Positions 33,304 through 43,680 of a stretch of DNA of 64,000 nucleotides are shown here, piece after piece. The stretch is from positions 2,960,451 to 3,024,450 of the forward strand of contig JAJEKV010000060.1 in assembly GCA_021234155.1 (NCBI GenBank). The letters are read 5' to 3'. Made by a program: the position numbers and the translations under genes. A model generated the notes under the pieces. That model was not told where the DNA came from. It ran no database searches and worked only from the letters and a program-made list of their open reading frames with translations. The stretch comes from Isoetes taiwanensis (Eukaryota > Streptophyta > Lycopodiopsida > Isoetales > Isoetaceae). How positions within the stretch are numbered: position 1 is the first letter of the stretch; each line of letters opens with the position of its first letter.

Positions 33304-34189
33304 TACAATTAAATTCCCCCTTAAACCCCCTTTTGTTTGGGTGCTTATTCATACGGGGGGTGACGTAGGGCAGCGAGAGCCCTTCATTAGGGATTTTTTG
33401 AGATCATAAAAGGGCCTCCTAAGAACTGCTGACTAAGCTATATGAACTACCAATCAGAAAACAGAACTGGTAATCTAGTCAGCAAAACAGTTATAATTAA
33501 CTCACTGGATCACATTTTCTAGCATAAGTCTTGATAGAAAAGTCCAAATGAGCTCTTGTTTGGTGCAACCGATAGATCTCATTGAGATCTTTCCAACATT
33601 GGGTGGTTGCATATCTTTTAGCCCGGTAGGATAGTAAAAAATGGTAAAAACCATATTTTTTTGGAGTTTTGACAATCATAAGTGGTTAAAATATGTGCAA
33701 AGCACCTAAGCTTAGAAAGATCTCAACGAGATCTATCTATTGCACTAAACGAAAGCTCATTTGGACTTTTCTATCAATAGTTATGCTAGAAAATGTGATC
33801 CAGTGAGTTAGTTATAACAGTTTTGCTGACTGGACCCGTCAGGCTCTGATTTCTGATTGGTAGTTCATTTATCTTCATTTGGCTTAGTTGGCATGTTTTG
33901 AAGGCCCTTTTTTAATCTCAAAAAAACCCTAATGATAATTATGTTTTGCACGTACAAAATCAACACCATATAGTATATTGCCTGAAATCTTATAGTATCT
34001 TGTAAATCTTGTTATACAGTATAGCAATTTCTGTACATCCATACCCCACAAACGAGGAACTTTAAATACGGTGTAGATTAAGGAATAAGGGGTGAATATG
34101 CCTATTCAACAGCTCTCGTTGCCCGGAGTCAACCCCTCTTGTGAATAAGCACCCAAACAAAAGGGGGTTTAAGGGGGAATTTAATTGTA
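33304..34189. mobile_element. C-rich foldback element, TA-flanked, copy in A (split by a nested element)
   Basis: TA (33304) is followed by CAATTAAATTCCCCCTTAAA and the right end is the inverse, closing with TA at 34188. The arms continue through CCCCCTTTTGTTTGGGTGCT and GAGAGC, about 80 bp, with small mismatches. A 550-bp CATTAG element (33385-33934) is nested just inside the left arm; removing it leaves 336 bp, exactly the length of the copy at 53144-53479. The TA flanks suggest a Tc1/mariner-like MITE, but they are also part of the palindrome. Confidence 0.75.
33385..33934. mobile_element. CATTAG-family foldback element, copy 2 (550 bp), absent from copy B
   Basis: The left end reads CATTAGGGATTTTTTGAGAT and the right end, reverse-complemented, CATTAGGGTTTTTTTGAGAT. 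Long inner blocks pair as well: CACTGGATCACATTTTCTAG (33502 on) with its inverse near 33790, and CAGCAAAACAG with CTGTTTTGCTG. Copy B has the uninterrupted sequence GAGAGCCCTTATAATTATG at 53215-53233. The element sits between CTT and ATA of that site with no duplicated target bases. Its ends and length match the 12285-12839 element. Confidence 0.82.
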
Positions 34190-35218
34190 GGGGATAAATT
34201 GAATAGAACTAGTGCACTAGAGAGATTTTCTCCATACAATTGGTCTAATCCTAGATCCTAAATAGTCCATGCCTATTTATAGTCAAATCTTGCATACTGT
34301 ATGTTATTCTAAAATAAAATTCTAGATACATATTGCCAACAAAGATTCACATTCATAAAAATTATAGTCTATAATAAAAGGTGATCTACATGTGCTATGG
34401 TCCTACTTACATTGACTAACTTTATGATCGTAAGAAATAAGTAGATTTACGGGTTGCCCCTAGAGGGGCAATTCCTTGCTTATGTGAGTTTTTGACATAT
34501 TCTTGACATATGCTAATATATGCCCGAAATATGTCAAAAACTGCTCCAAACTCGCTGTAGGCTGTAAATTATCGGTCGCCTTTGTTGACGGGCGGCCACT
34601 CTGAAAACGTTGAACCAGCAGAGCAAGGCGTGATACACTCCATAGCTTTTCTATTCCTCTTCTTCCGCCGGAAGCTCTTCTTCATACCCCCCTCCCCTTG
34701 CCCTTATCCCCCCTGGGCATGGCTATGGCTATTGTTGGCCCTCGATAATACCCACAACCCATCTCTTTTCTTCCATAGAACACCTTCCTTTCTATTCTTA
34801 TCCTCTAACTGGTGAAAAAAGAAGTGAGCTCGCCAGTTGGTTTTCAATCTCTCGGACACGGTGCTTTGGGTTTCTTCGCTCTTCCCATCCCCTTGATGAT
34901 TGTGTGTTTTGGCTATAAAACAAGGCAAAAGCGCAAATTGTATCGAGACTAGAAGTCGTGGCATGTGTTTTGGATCCCAAGAATCTACTGCACGGTTTGA
35001 GGGATTAACCCAACATAGCCTAATACAAGAGATTGAACATGTTAGATGAGCTTTGTTATCGATATAATCTCATCATCATGCCGACAGTGTTAATGCTTTT
35101 TCCTCTTCTATCCGAACATTGAATTAGGTATGTACGGGTCAGATTATATGATAGATATGGTCTCATGGGACCCATTACAAATGCAGCTTAATATCATTTC
35201 AAGTTCATTTGCTGGGCT
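34190..35218. other. Copy A sequence between the foldback element and the LTR array
   Basis: No gene is recognised. A perfect hairpin, TTGCCCCTAGAGGGGCAA, is at 34455-34472. The stretch 34600-34980 has frames open on both strands in both segment copies (compare 57180-57560), but the copies differ by frame-changing gaps, so it is not under coding constraint. Confidence 0.5.
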
Positions 35219-35292
35219 TGATATGATCCTCCTTGAATACTTGAACAAACATAAGAACTTTTACACAAATTAGTAGTCAAAGCCTTATTCAG

Positions 35293-35413
<121 letters not shown>

Positions 35414-35489
35414 TAGTTTTAACGTCACGCCTCAAGAGCTCTCCATCCAACTGGGCCATTGAGCTAGCAATATTTAGGCTGGAACATAA

Positions 35490-35710
35490 AGACCATGGTT
35501 ACAACCCTAGTTGAGTCCACAACTAGAAATATTCAAGTCCAATCCTACTGAGCTAGAAATATTCAAATTCAGCCCTTTAGGCTAAGAATTTCCATATCTG
35601 AGTACATGGTTACAACCCTAGTTGAGTCCACAACTAGAAATATTCAAGTCCAACCCTTAAAGCTAAAAATTCTCAAGTTTAGCCCTTTAGGCTAAAAATT
35701 TCTACAAGAT
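35490..35710 (+). repeat. Short internal repeats of the non-coding LTR element
   Basis: The phrases GGTTACAACCCTAGTTGAGT, CCACAACTAGAAATATTCAA and AGCCCTTTAGGCTA recur every 60-110 bp here and again at 37320-37530 (and at 58000-58200 and 59820-60040 in copy B). AGCCCTTTAGGCT is itself a near-palindrome. The function is unknown. Confidence 0.75.
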
Positions 35711-36696
35711 CAACTACTATGCAACAGTCAATCTAGCAATCACATGCACTCACAAGCATATCTTTACCTTATAATCGCAAAGGCCTAAATTCTTAGGTTG
35801 CTCCCTTGCGTTGTAAAAGTAAAAATGTGTCTCCAAAATATTTTCCTGCATGACAGTCTCCATGTCCTACAAAATCTCAATGAATAATATTAGGACTAGC
35901 AAGTCCAACCAAATACTTCAGCTCCTTGAGGTATGACAATATCTACACTCGATTTAGCAAGTCAATTCTTACTCTAGCATAGGTTCACCCCTACTTCAAC
36001 CCGAGAGGATTCAACCAGTATCCAATTTGTTCACGTCATCATAGTTCAAAACAATTTGCAAAGGAGGATGACTTTTTATAGATTTCATACCAAGTTTCAT
36101 CTCAAGGAAATACGCTAGTTTTGGAAGCAATCTCATTGCTCGTTTTCTACCATTAACCTCTAATTTTTAGATAAGCTTTTTAAACTCCAAGTTAGTATAA
36201 CACTTAGTCCTAGGTCCATCTAGTTGTTGTTAAAAGGAATTTCGAGGCATAAAGAAATTCATTTTTTTACAATAGTAACACAACACTAAGCAAATAAATA
36301 AAAACAACTATCATAAATAATGATTAGGATAACGAATAATTTTAGGACAACAAACTTTGTGGCTATGCCTCAACGGGGCTTCCAAGCTAGGTATATAGCT
36401 GAAATTCGAGAACATTGCTACATATCTAGATTCAACAAAGCAATTCCAGTAGAAGCATCTGTAGTTTTTATTGAAGTAATTGCAGAATAGCAAAAGATTG
36501 TTTACGGGTTTTTATTTTAGGCTCTAATTCGACTTTTAGCAGATGGTTTTAAATAACTTGGCCTTCAAAGACAAATTCAATAGGACAATTCAGTAGAGAC
36601 ACATCCAGGGAAAGGCTTCAATCTAACAAAGTTTCCAAAGCATTCCAAATTATCACACAAGCCAAAAGAGACTGAAACTCAGGCTCTGATACCAAT

Positions 36697-37176
36697 TGAT
36701 ACGATCTTTCCTGAATACACGAACAAACATAAGAACTTTTACACAAATTAGTAGCCAAAGCCTTGTTCAAGAGAGCTCTCCACCCAACTGGGCCACTGAG
36801 CTAGCAATATTCAGGCTGGAACACAAAGACTATAAGGCATATCTGACAATGTCCTTTTTGACCCCTTGTCATTCTTTTTGCCATTGCTCCCTTTATACGG
36901 ATGAACCAGAAGAACTACCATCTCAATTTGTAAACTAGACTTCGAGCCAGCTCCAGAGAAGTAAAACCCGCTCAAATCAGATCTCTGGTTGATAAATAAG
37001 ATCGCCAATTTGAAGTTGAGGTTCTATTTATAGAAGACTCTGCCACTTTAAACTTATTTGGCATACCTTTGCCTTTGTCTTTGTCTTTGCCTTTGCCTTT
37101 TGTCCCCAACCAAGATATATATATATACTAGCTCTATACGACTTTGCCTATTATATTGGCCACTCCCCCGAGCTCA
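36697..37176 (-). repeat. LTR 2 of the array, copy A (480 bp) with primer site and TATA box
   Basis: Plus-strand borders are TGATACGATCTTTCC and CCCCCGAGCTCA, so the minus-strand LTR is TG...CA. The inverse primer site GCTCTGATACCA is at 36683-36694. A minus-strand TATA box (TATAAATAG) lies at 37024-37032. The stretch also holds a CTTTGC-rich run (37064-37098). Confidence 0.75.
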
Positions 37177-38537
37177 TCGTTAGATGTTAATCATAAACCA
37201 TATTAATTCCTTCCCTTCTCCGGATTGATCGTCCTCGATCAAGAAATTATATGGCAAAATTATCATAACCAAGTCCATGATTATGACTCTGATTGATTCC
37301 ACAAACATAAATAATTAATTTTAGCCCTTTAGGCTAAAAATTTCCATAACCAAGTCGATGGTTACAACCCTAGTTGAGTCCACAACTAGAAATATTCAAA
37401 TCCAGCCCTTTAGGCTAGGAATTTCCATAACCAAGTCCATAGTTGCAACCCTAGTTGAGTCCACAACTAGAACGATTCAAGTCCAGCTCTTAAGGCTAAA
37501 AATTTTCAAGTCCAGCCCTTTAGGCTAAAAATTTCTACAAGACCAACTATTATGCAGCAGTCAATCTAGCAATTACATGCATTCACAAGCATATATCTTT
37601 ACCTTATAATCGCAAAGACCTGAATCCTTAGGTTGCTCCCTTGCGTTGTAAAACTAAAAATGTGTCTCCAAAATATTTCTTGCACGACAATCTCCATGTC
37701 CTACAAAATCTCAATGAATAATATTAGGACTAGCAAACCCAACCAAATACTTTAGCTCGTTGATGACAATATCAGCACACGATTTAGTAAGTCAATTCTT
37801 CCTCTAGCATAGGTTCACCCTACTTCAACCCAAGAGGATTCACCAATATCCAATTTGTTCATGTCGTCATAGTTCAAAACAATTTGCTAGGGAGGATGGC
37901 TTTTTATAGATTTCCTACCAAGTTTCATCTCAAGGAAATACGCTAGTTTTGGAAGCAATCTCATTGCTAGTCCTCTACCATTAACCTCTAAATTTTAAAT
38001 AAGCTTATCAAACTCCAAGTTAGTATAACACTTATTCCTAGGTCCATCTAGTTGCTGTTAAAAGGAATTTCGAGGCATAAGGAAATTCATTTTTTTACAA
38101 TAGCAACACAACACTAAGCAAATACAACAGAAACAACTATCATAAATACTGATTTGGATAACGAATAATTTTAGCACAATAGCAAACTTTGTGGCTATGC
38201 CTCAGCGGGACTTCCAAGCCAGGTACATAGATGAAATTTGAGAACATTGCTACATACCTAGATTCGACAGAGCAATTCCCGCAGAAGCATCTGTAATAAT
38301 ATTTTTTTTTTATTGCAGTAATTGCAGAATAGTGGAGGATTATCTAGAGTTTTTATTTTGGGCTTTAATACGACTTTTCGCAGATGGTTTTGAATAATTT
38401 GGTCTTCAAAGACAAATTCAGTAGGACAATTCAGTAGAAACACATCCAGGGGAAGGCTTCAATCTGATAAAGTCTCCAAAGCATTCCAAATTATCACACA
38501 ACCCAAAAGAGACTAAAACCGAGACTCTGATACCAAT

Positions 38538-39046
38538 TGATATGATATTTCATGAACACATGAACAAACATAAGAACTTTTACACAAATTAGTAGCAAAA
38601 GCCTTGTTCAAAAGAGCTGTCCACCCAACTGGGCCATTGAGCTAGCAATATTCAGGTTGGACCACAAAGTCTATAAGGCATATTTGACCATCAGCATCCC
38701 CTTATAGCTCCTCTCTCGAGCTAGCAGTCCTCTTTGATCCCTTATCTCTCTTTTTGCTATTGCTCCCTTATCTGGATGGACCAGAAGAATTCCCATCTTA
38801 ATTTGTAAACTAGACTTCGAACCGCCTCCAGAAAAGTAAAATTTGCTCACATCGGAACTCTAGTTGATAAAAAATCGCCAATTGAAGTTCAGGTTCTATT
38901 AATAGAATACTCTGCCACTTTAACCTTCTTTGGCATGCCTTTGCCTTCGTCTTTGCCTTTGCCTTTTGTCCCCAACCAAGACATATATACTAGCTCTATA
39001 CGATTTTGCCTATTGAATAATCATATTGGCCACTCCCCCGAGCTCA
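38538..39046 (-). repeat. LTR 3 of the array, copy A (509 bp)
   Basis: It begins TGATATGATATTTCATG on the plus strand, two bases after the inverse primer site (CTCTGATACCA, 38525-38535), and ends CCCCCGAGCTCA at 39046. Similarity to LTR 2 stops shortly after that border (at about TCGTTAG), which supports the border. Confidence 0.72.
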
Positions 39047-39510
39047 TCGTTAGGGTGAGCCTGTGTATTTGCCATAACAGGCAAGCAAGGGGGATTCACC
39101 CCCTTAACCGGCAGGCAAGCTTCCTCACGTCGATCCCATGAGCCAAAGCATATGTTGAGGTGTCTAGGTGCCTTATCATTTTGGCAATAGTCAATTACAA
39201 TTCAAGGAGCATTAGTTTTGATGGTGGAGCCCATGGTTTGAAATATGATACATAGACTTGAAATCCTATCAAAAAACCATGCCTATGGTTTGGAGTATGA
39301 TACATGGGCATGAACCTCTACCAGAAAAAAACCAATGCTTTAAATAGAATGCTTTCACCAATACAACTAACAAACAAATGTGATTATTTTTTCCAATTAG
39401 ACCTACCTTTTTTTATAATTATAATATGAGTCTCTCTGCATGAAATGGTTTTGAGTATGGCCCTTTGCATAACCAAATCAATCCCTCCTAGTTATTATGG
39501 TAGTTATTTT

Positions 39511-39650
39511 GCTACATATTCTAAACGAGGTGCACCATGGACTACCACAATCGTCGGATTCATCAATCCTACGACCCAGATCTTACGTTGGTGCCTCTGG
39601 GCACCTCTCATTTCGCTTATAGTCATTTATGATTCGAGGCGCCTATGATT
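39511..39650 (+). repeat. Dispersed repeat, copy in A
   Basis: GCTACATATTCTAAACGAGG through GGTGCCTCTGGGCACCTCTC and CTTATAG occurs here, at 49618-49732, at 62968-63080 (copy B, after the inserted block) and in part at 20690-20740. The core GGTGCCTCTGGGCACC is a small hairpin. The copy at 49618 lies outside the segmental duplication, so this is an independent repeat family. No boxes or tail allow it to be classified. Confidence 0.7.
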
Positions 39651-40078
39651 TTGAAATATGAAATACGATTTATATCGAACCTCTATACGACTTTGCCAAA
39701 GATTTTAGAATATGAAATACGGGAGCTCGAACCTCTACCAAAATAATTCAATGTTCTAACTAGGGCTACTTTAACCAATATACCGAGTGAGCTAATGCGA
39801 TTATTTTTCATCTTGAATCTATGATTTTTTTTTATAACTTTATTCGATTGTTTTAGGGATATATGGTCTATGGTTTCAGGAATTGTTATGTTTACATCCA
39901 TATCAAATCCCCCGGAACCCCCTGTTATTTTGCTACATATTCTATGCCATAATATGAATTAAGTAGCAACATCAAGCCCCTTTACAAAGTATATTCCAAC
40001 TCCCCTCTCAACTTGCAGAACACAACCCGTGAAGGACAAACTATATGCATGAATCATATTTATTAACCAGCTTATATC

Positions 40079-40660
40079 ATGGCAATGGGGCCACAACGCC
40101 TCAAGGCCTGCTGGAGGGAAAAGAGAGCTCAATGGATGGCTAGATGGAATGTGCAGGAGCACAGGTGCATACATGTGCAAACAGAGGCAGATCGCCATAG
40201 CTTGAGGCAATATCTTGACGCTTGCTTCATCAGCAAGCTTTGGGATGCCAGCGCCCTTGAACAGGTCAAGACAGCACACTACCAGCGCCACATAAATCCC
40301 ACATTGGAACGAGGCCCACAATGCTACCTGCGCACCCACTTGCCCATGAAAAGACGCAGACTCATTGCCTCCATTCGCACAGGGGCACATCATCTTCGAA
40401 TTGAGACAGGCAGATGGATTGGTGAGCCACGTCAGGACAGGCTCTGTCAATGCTGCCAAATGGGAGTCATTGAGGATGAATCTCATACCCTTCAAAGTTG
40501 CCCAGCATATGATCAAATCCGGACGCGCTATGCTGAGTTGGTCAGGCCTGGCCAGCCGCTACATGTGACATTGAGCACGGCATCCGTACGGATGCTAGGG
40601 TCATACCTTCAGGAGGTCATGGACATGCGAGATCAGCTATGTCCTCGGGCACGCACTTGA
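40079..40660 (+). pseudogene. LINE-B ORF2 C-terminal region with CCHC-like motif
   Basis: The frame (193 codons; first codon in track is an ATG at 40079) reads AMGPQRLKACW-like sequence, then HRHSLRQYLD-type helix residues, AHYQRHINPTLE and LPMKRRRLIASIRTGAHHLR, IETGRWIGEPRQDRLCQCCQ, VIEDESHTLQSCPAYDQIRT. The last block, (R/L)xxR(T/L)GxHxLxIExGRW...RxCxxC...EDExHxLxxCPxY, is the conserved end of many non-LTR RT proteins and may bind zinc and RNA. The frame is unbroken in this copy but lacks RT and endonuclease because of 5' truncation. Confidence 0.78.
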
Positions 40661-40723
40661 CATGTACATACACATTTATTTCACGATGATGTATACTTGT
40701 ACAGTTTGACAGCATTCTTATTA

Positions 40724-40795
40724 CTGCCACGGTTTTTCCCTCGAAAACCCTTCGGGGCGGGGGTTTTTTAACCCGGACAGTAATAAGTTTGCTGC
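40724..40795 (+). other. Two-stem hairpin in the LINE-B 3' end, copy 2
   Basis: TTATTACTG pairs with CAGTAATAA (outer stem); AAAACCC pairs with GGGTTTT (inner stem) around a loop containing TTCGGGGCGG. It lies 65 bases after the stop of the LINE-B frame and about 50 bases before the tail. Confidence 0.8.
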
Positions 40796-41099
40796 GCTCC
40801 TTCTGGGTCCCATAGGCCGATTGGTCTCAGTGGACGATAAAAAACCTATTCTATTCTATTCTATTCTTTACACAAACATGTCAATATCATATATCTATAT
40901 ATCAATCCATGGATCATTTATTTAATGATGCAGTCAACTATTGAAATTTCATCTCCTTGTCATATAACATGTGACATATGCTAATGTCAAACACATGAAG
41001 ATATTAAGACAAGTTGTACCAAAGCAAAGCCGGTGCTAACACTAGATCCAAGGGGGGTAACTTTAGTATAGTCATTTATGCTTGTCACATTACGGGAAT

Positions 41100-41867
41100 A
41101 TGCACCCTTACTTTATTTCCACTAGACAGGCAACATTGTATAAATTCCAAGCTCTTACGAACCATAGAGAATGTATTGGTATGTATTTTAGCATTATGAA
41201 GAGGTCAAAAAAAGCTTGCGAGAAAGATGCATGCAACGCACAAGCATTTGATCTACTCCAAGCCATAGAAATGAAACTAACATTCGATGCAAGGCAGTTG
41301 ATGGGCAAAGAAGAAGAAATTGTCTGGCAGGGAATTGGGAGAAATGAAGAAGAGGCAGGAAGTTACATGGGTCTGCTTTTATTTTGGCTTAAGACTATTA
41401 CTACTGATCCATTGTGCAGTAAGAATATGACCTATGATCAATTGCTTCGAAAGGCTGAGATCAAATACATCGAAGAAGCTTGCCATAGTTTTAATTCCAG
41501 CATCTTCATGCCCCTACAATCTGTTTTTCCAGTCCTTATAAATCGAGCACACATCTTTGTAACCAGGCTTCAACCTTCAATCGTTCGAGAAATGATGCTT
41601 GATCATTTACTCGTTCAATTTTGGAATGTTCCTCACCTCCAGCATTGTCATCCTCAAGTTTGGCCTTTATATTCTTGGGCTTGGGCAGATCAAAAGGAGT
41701 CTAAACTCATCCCTTCTAGGGGAGTTCCTAGTCATGTAGTGGACTTTCTTAGACATAGAATCTTAATCATAGGTCAATTTTTGGAGAAACACATGGTTCA
41801 TGACTTTCAAGACCTTCTTGAAATTCAACTTTTGCTCACTTATGTTGATATTCATAACACATGTTAA
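41100..41867 (+). CDS. Unidentified open frame, 255 codons, repeated in copy B
   Basis: From the ATG at 41100 the protein reads MHPYFISTRQATLYKF, then KACEKDACNAQAFDLLQAIE and DQLLRKAEIKYIEEACHSFN, and ends LTYVDIHNTC. It is rich in helix-forming residues and has no signal peptide, membrane span or domain that I recognise. Copy B keeps the frame open from 63755 to the window end; in about 82 shared codons I count two silent and three amino-acid changes, which does not show purifying selection. The phrase KACEKDACNAQAFDLLQ recurs as VCEKDACEAQAFDLLQ on the minus strand near 52035-52090. It may therefore be part of a repeat rather than a cellular gene. Confidence 0.35.
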   Translation: MHPYFISTRQATLYKFQALTNHRECIGMYFSIMKRSKKACEKDACNAQAFDLLQAIEMKLTFDARQLMGKEEEIVWQGIGRNEEEAGSYMGLLLFWLKTITTDPLCSKNMTYDQLLRKAEIKYIEEACHSFNSSIFMPLQSVFPVLINRAHIFVTRLQPSIVREMMLDHLLVQFWNVPHLQHCHPQVWPLYSWAWADQKESKLIPSRGVPSHVVDFLRHRILIIGQFLEKHMVHDFQDLLEIQLLLTYVDIHNTC

Positions 41868-42570
41868 AATTATCATAAACTTATTCTTTTTCTCTTGCAT
41901 GGCGCAATTCATTTATACTCAGCTTGCATCATCATTGATAACCAGCATATGGATGTGTTATATTCACCAGAAAGAAGGTCTAGTGCAAATGTGGAGCATC
42001 ACAAAAGAATGATGAACCTATGGTGTTCATTTTGTATCTTGTATCACTTTTCTATGCAAGACTTAAAATGTTATTGCGTAATCCAATTGCAAATAACTAG
42101 ATCATTTGAATAAAATTTTACATTTTTGTATTTGGGATCCAGCCTCATATAATTGGGTATTCCTTTCTTTGTTTCTGTTTGTGGGTAGCTAGCAGGTGTG
42201 CGGCTACGCGCTCTCTACCTTGTAAAAATCTGTTGTGGTGAATGAAAGCCCTATCTATCTCGGAATTTTTTAGTCGTATTCGTGCGAGTCTTGCATTGAG
42301 ATATCAAGATGGAACAAATTTAACTTACATGTAAAAATAGAGGCCTTTGCCATGAAAAACAATTATTTCAAGATAAGAAAACAATGCTTATATTATGTAG
42401 ATGAATTTCTTTTTTTAATTTTTTTAATAAACTATACACCATTCTATGAAGAGAGGATAATTGTTAATTTGAAGTTTGAATTGTGTTTCAAAGAATCTTA
42501 CTTAAAAAAATGCTATAATAGTATGCATAAGGGATGCAGTTATATAGGATACAATCTGAATACATCAAGA
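41868..42570. other. AT-rich spacer
   Basis: No recognised gene or repeat. Short open frames around 41895-42113 and 42352-42573 lack family resemblance. Confidence 0.4.
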
Positions 42571-42700
42571 TAGAATAGAATAGAATAGAATAGAATAGAA
42601 TAGAATAGAATAGAATAGATTTTTTAATGTCCATGGAGACCAATAGGCCATGGAACCCATACAATGGACTAGAACAATCCAAAACATCACCAAACATAAT
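42571..42700 (-). mobile_element. LINE-B 3' end with (TAGAA)n tail, minus strand
   Basis: On the minus strand the end block reads GTATGGGTTCCATGGCCTATTGGTCTCCATGGACATTAAAAA in consecutive pieces, as in the other LINE-B copies, and continues into about nine ATTCT units (plus-strand TAGAA, 42571-42618). The hairpin is not recognisable further upstream, so this may be a related family member or a SINE that shares the LINE end. Confidence 0.65.
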
Positions 42701-43477
42701 GGAAACATTATAAAGCTTGGGCAAAATCAGGCCAGACAATCAAGTCAGGCTTCATGTACCATCGCAAAACACAAGAACAAATAGAAATAACAACATAAAG
42801 AAGAACATGGCTATATAAATACTAGAAAAAGTGCCCAGCGTTGCTGGGCTTTTCGTCAGGCATGAGTTTAGAAAACTAATACAGATGGTGGATTGAAGTT
42901 GAGACATTTAGTTTTTGGTTTGCATTGAATGAGTGAACGTCAGTGATGGAATCGTGAGAGAACTTGTGCATGTGTTGCCAATATTGGTGCTATATGACGT
43001 GGAAGATATGTTGCATTGCATTGTGTAAACCACCATTATGTCAAAATTCTTGGTTATTATTTACCCTATTATTTATTGTTCTTATGTTTGTTCAAAATGC
43101 ATGTAAACCTATAGTGGTACCATATTACATTGCAAATATGCTTCATTGCGTTGTTTAAACCCCCATGACATATTACTTGTGAGGATAGCATGGAGATCTC
43201 TCGTCAATACTATGATTTAAACAACAAAATCAATCTTGTTAAGATAAGGGGCCTTAAACCAAGCGTATACACCACAAAAAAATTATGTGCCTCGCAGAAG
43301 CTCCATCTCGGACTTCCTTGACAAGATTTTAAAATACTTCTATTTTTTATTCTAGATAAATACAGTATACAACTTCCCAGAGATCAGATCTGTTGAAGTA
43401 CCTATTTAAACCTATAGAAGGATCAATCTGGAAGGAAAGAAAACTGAAATACTTAACTTGCATGCTTCAGAATCAAG
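42701..43477. other. Spacer with a perfect short hairpin
   Basis: GCCCAGC-GTT-GCTGGGC (42833-42849) follows TACTAGAAAAAGT. Similar phrases (TACTAG...GCCCxxxCGTTGCxxxGGGC) occur at ends of repeated elements in other plants, some of them Helitrons, so this could be an element end; 48205-48250 (CTTTATTATTATATATAGAT) would suit the other end, but I cannot show it. No genes in this stretch. Confidence 0.35.
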
Positions 43478-43680
43478 CTACCAAAGATGGCGTAGTTCAG
43501 AAGGTCTTGAAGGGATGCTGTCTGCCAATGATGTTGCCAAGATTCAGAGCCACAACACTCTCATTCTGATGGCCGCCACAAGTTACTCCAGTCCAGTTGC
43601 ACAAAGGAATATTTGTCTTCCAGTCATAAAGGGAATTAAAAGGATCCTCAAGAATGGCATTCTTCAATTATAGTGATATA
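43478..43680 (-). pseudogene. LRR receptor-like kinase fragment (LRR N-terminal domain)
   Basis: The minus strand reads LKNAILEDPFNSLYDWKTNI, PLCNWTGVTCGGHQNESVVA and LNLGN. This is the LRRNT_2 cap of plant leucine-rich repeat receptor kinases: ALLxFKxxIxxDPxxxLxxWxxxxxxCNWxGVxC...VxxLNL, with both cysteines of the CxWxGVxC motif. A stop lies just upstream in place of the usual ALL, and after LNLG a shift leads to the start of a first repeat (SIPSRPSELRHLW) before stops. No kinase domain is nearby. The plus-strand frame over the same bases (43458-43673) is a shadow. Confidence 0.7.

Larger units (their letters stand above)
40073..40863 (+). mobile_element. LINE-B insertion, 5'-truncated, present only in copy A
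   Basis: Copy B has the empty site ATTAACCATCTTTTATTCTTTACAC in pieces at 63519-63543; in A the sequence leaves the common part after ATTAACCA(G) and returns at ATTCTTTACAC. The insert has a 193-codon open frame, the structured 3' end and a tail of four ATTCT-type units that merges with the ATTCT of the target. No separate target duplication beyond this overlap is visible. Confidence 0.82.

Noticed and set aside
34582-34964. Protein-coding gene with copies at 57131-57554
   Set aside because: Frames on both strands are changed by gaps between the two segment copies and have no family resemblance.
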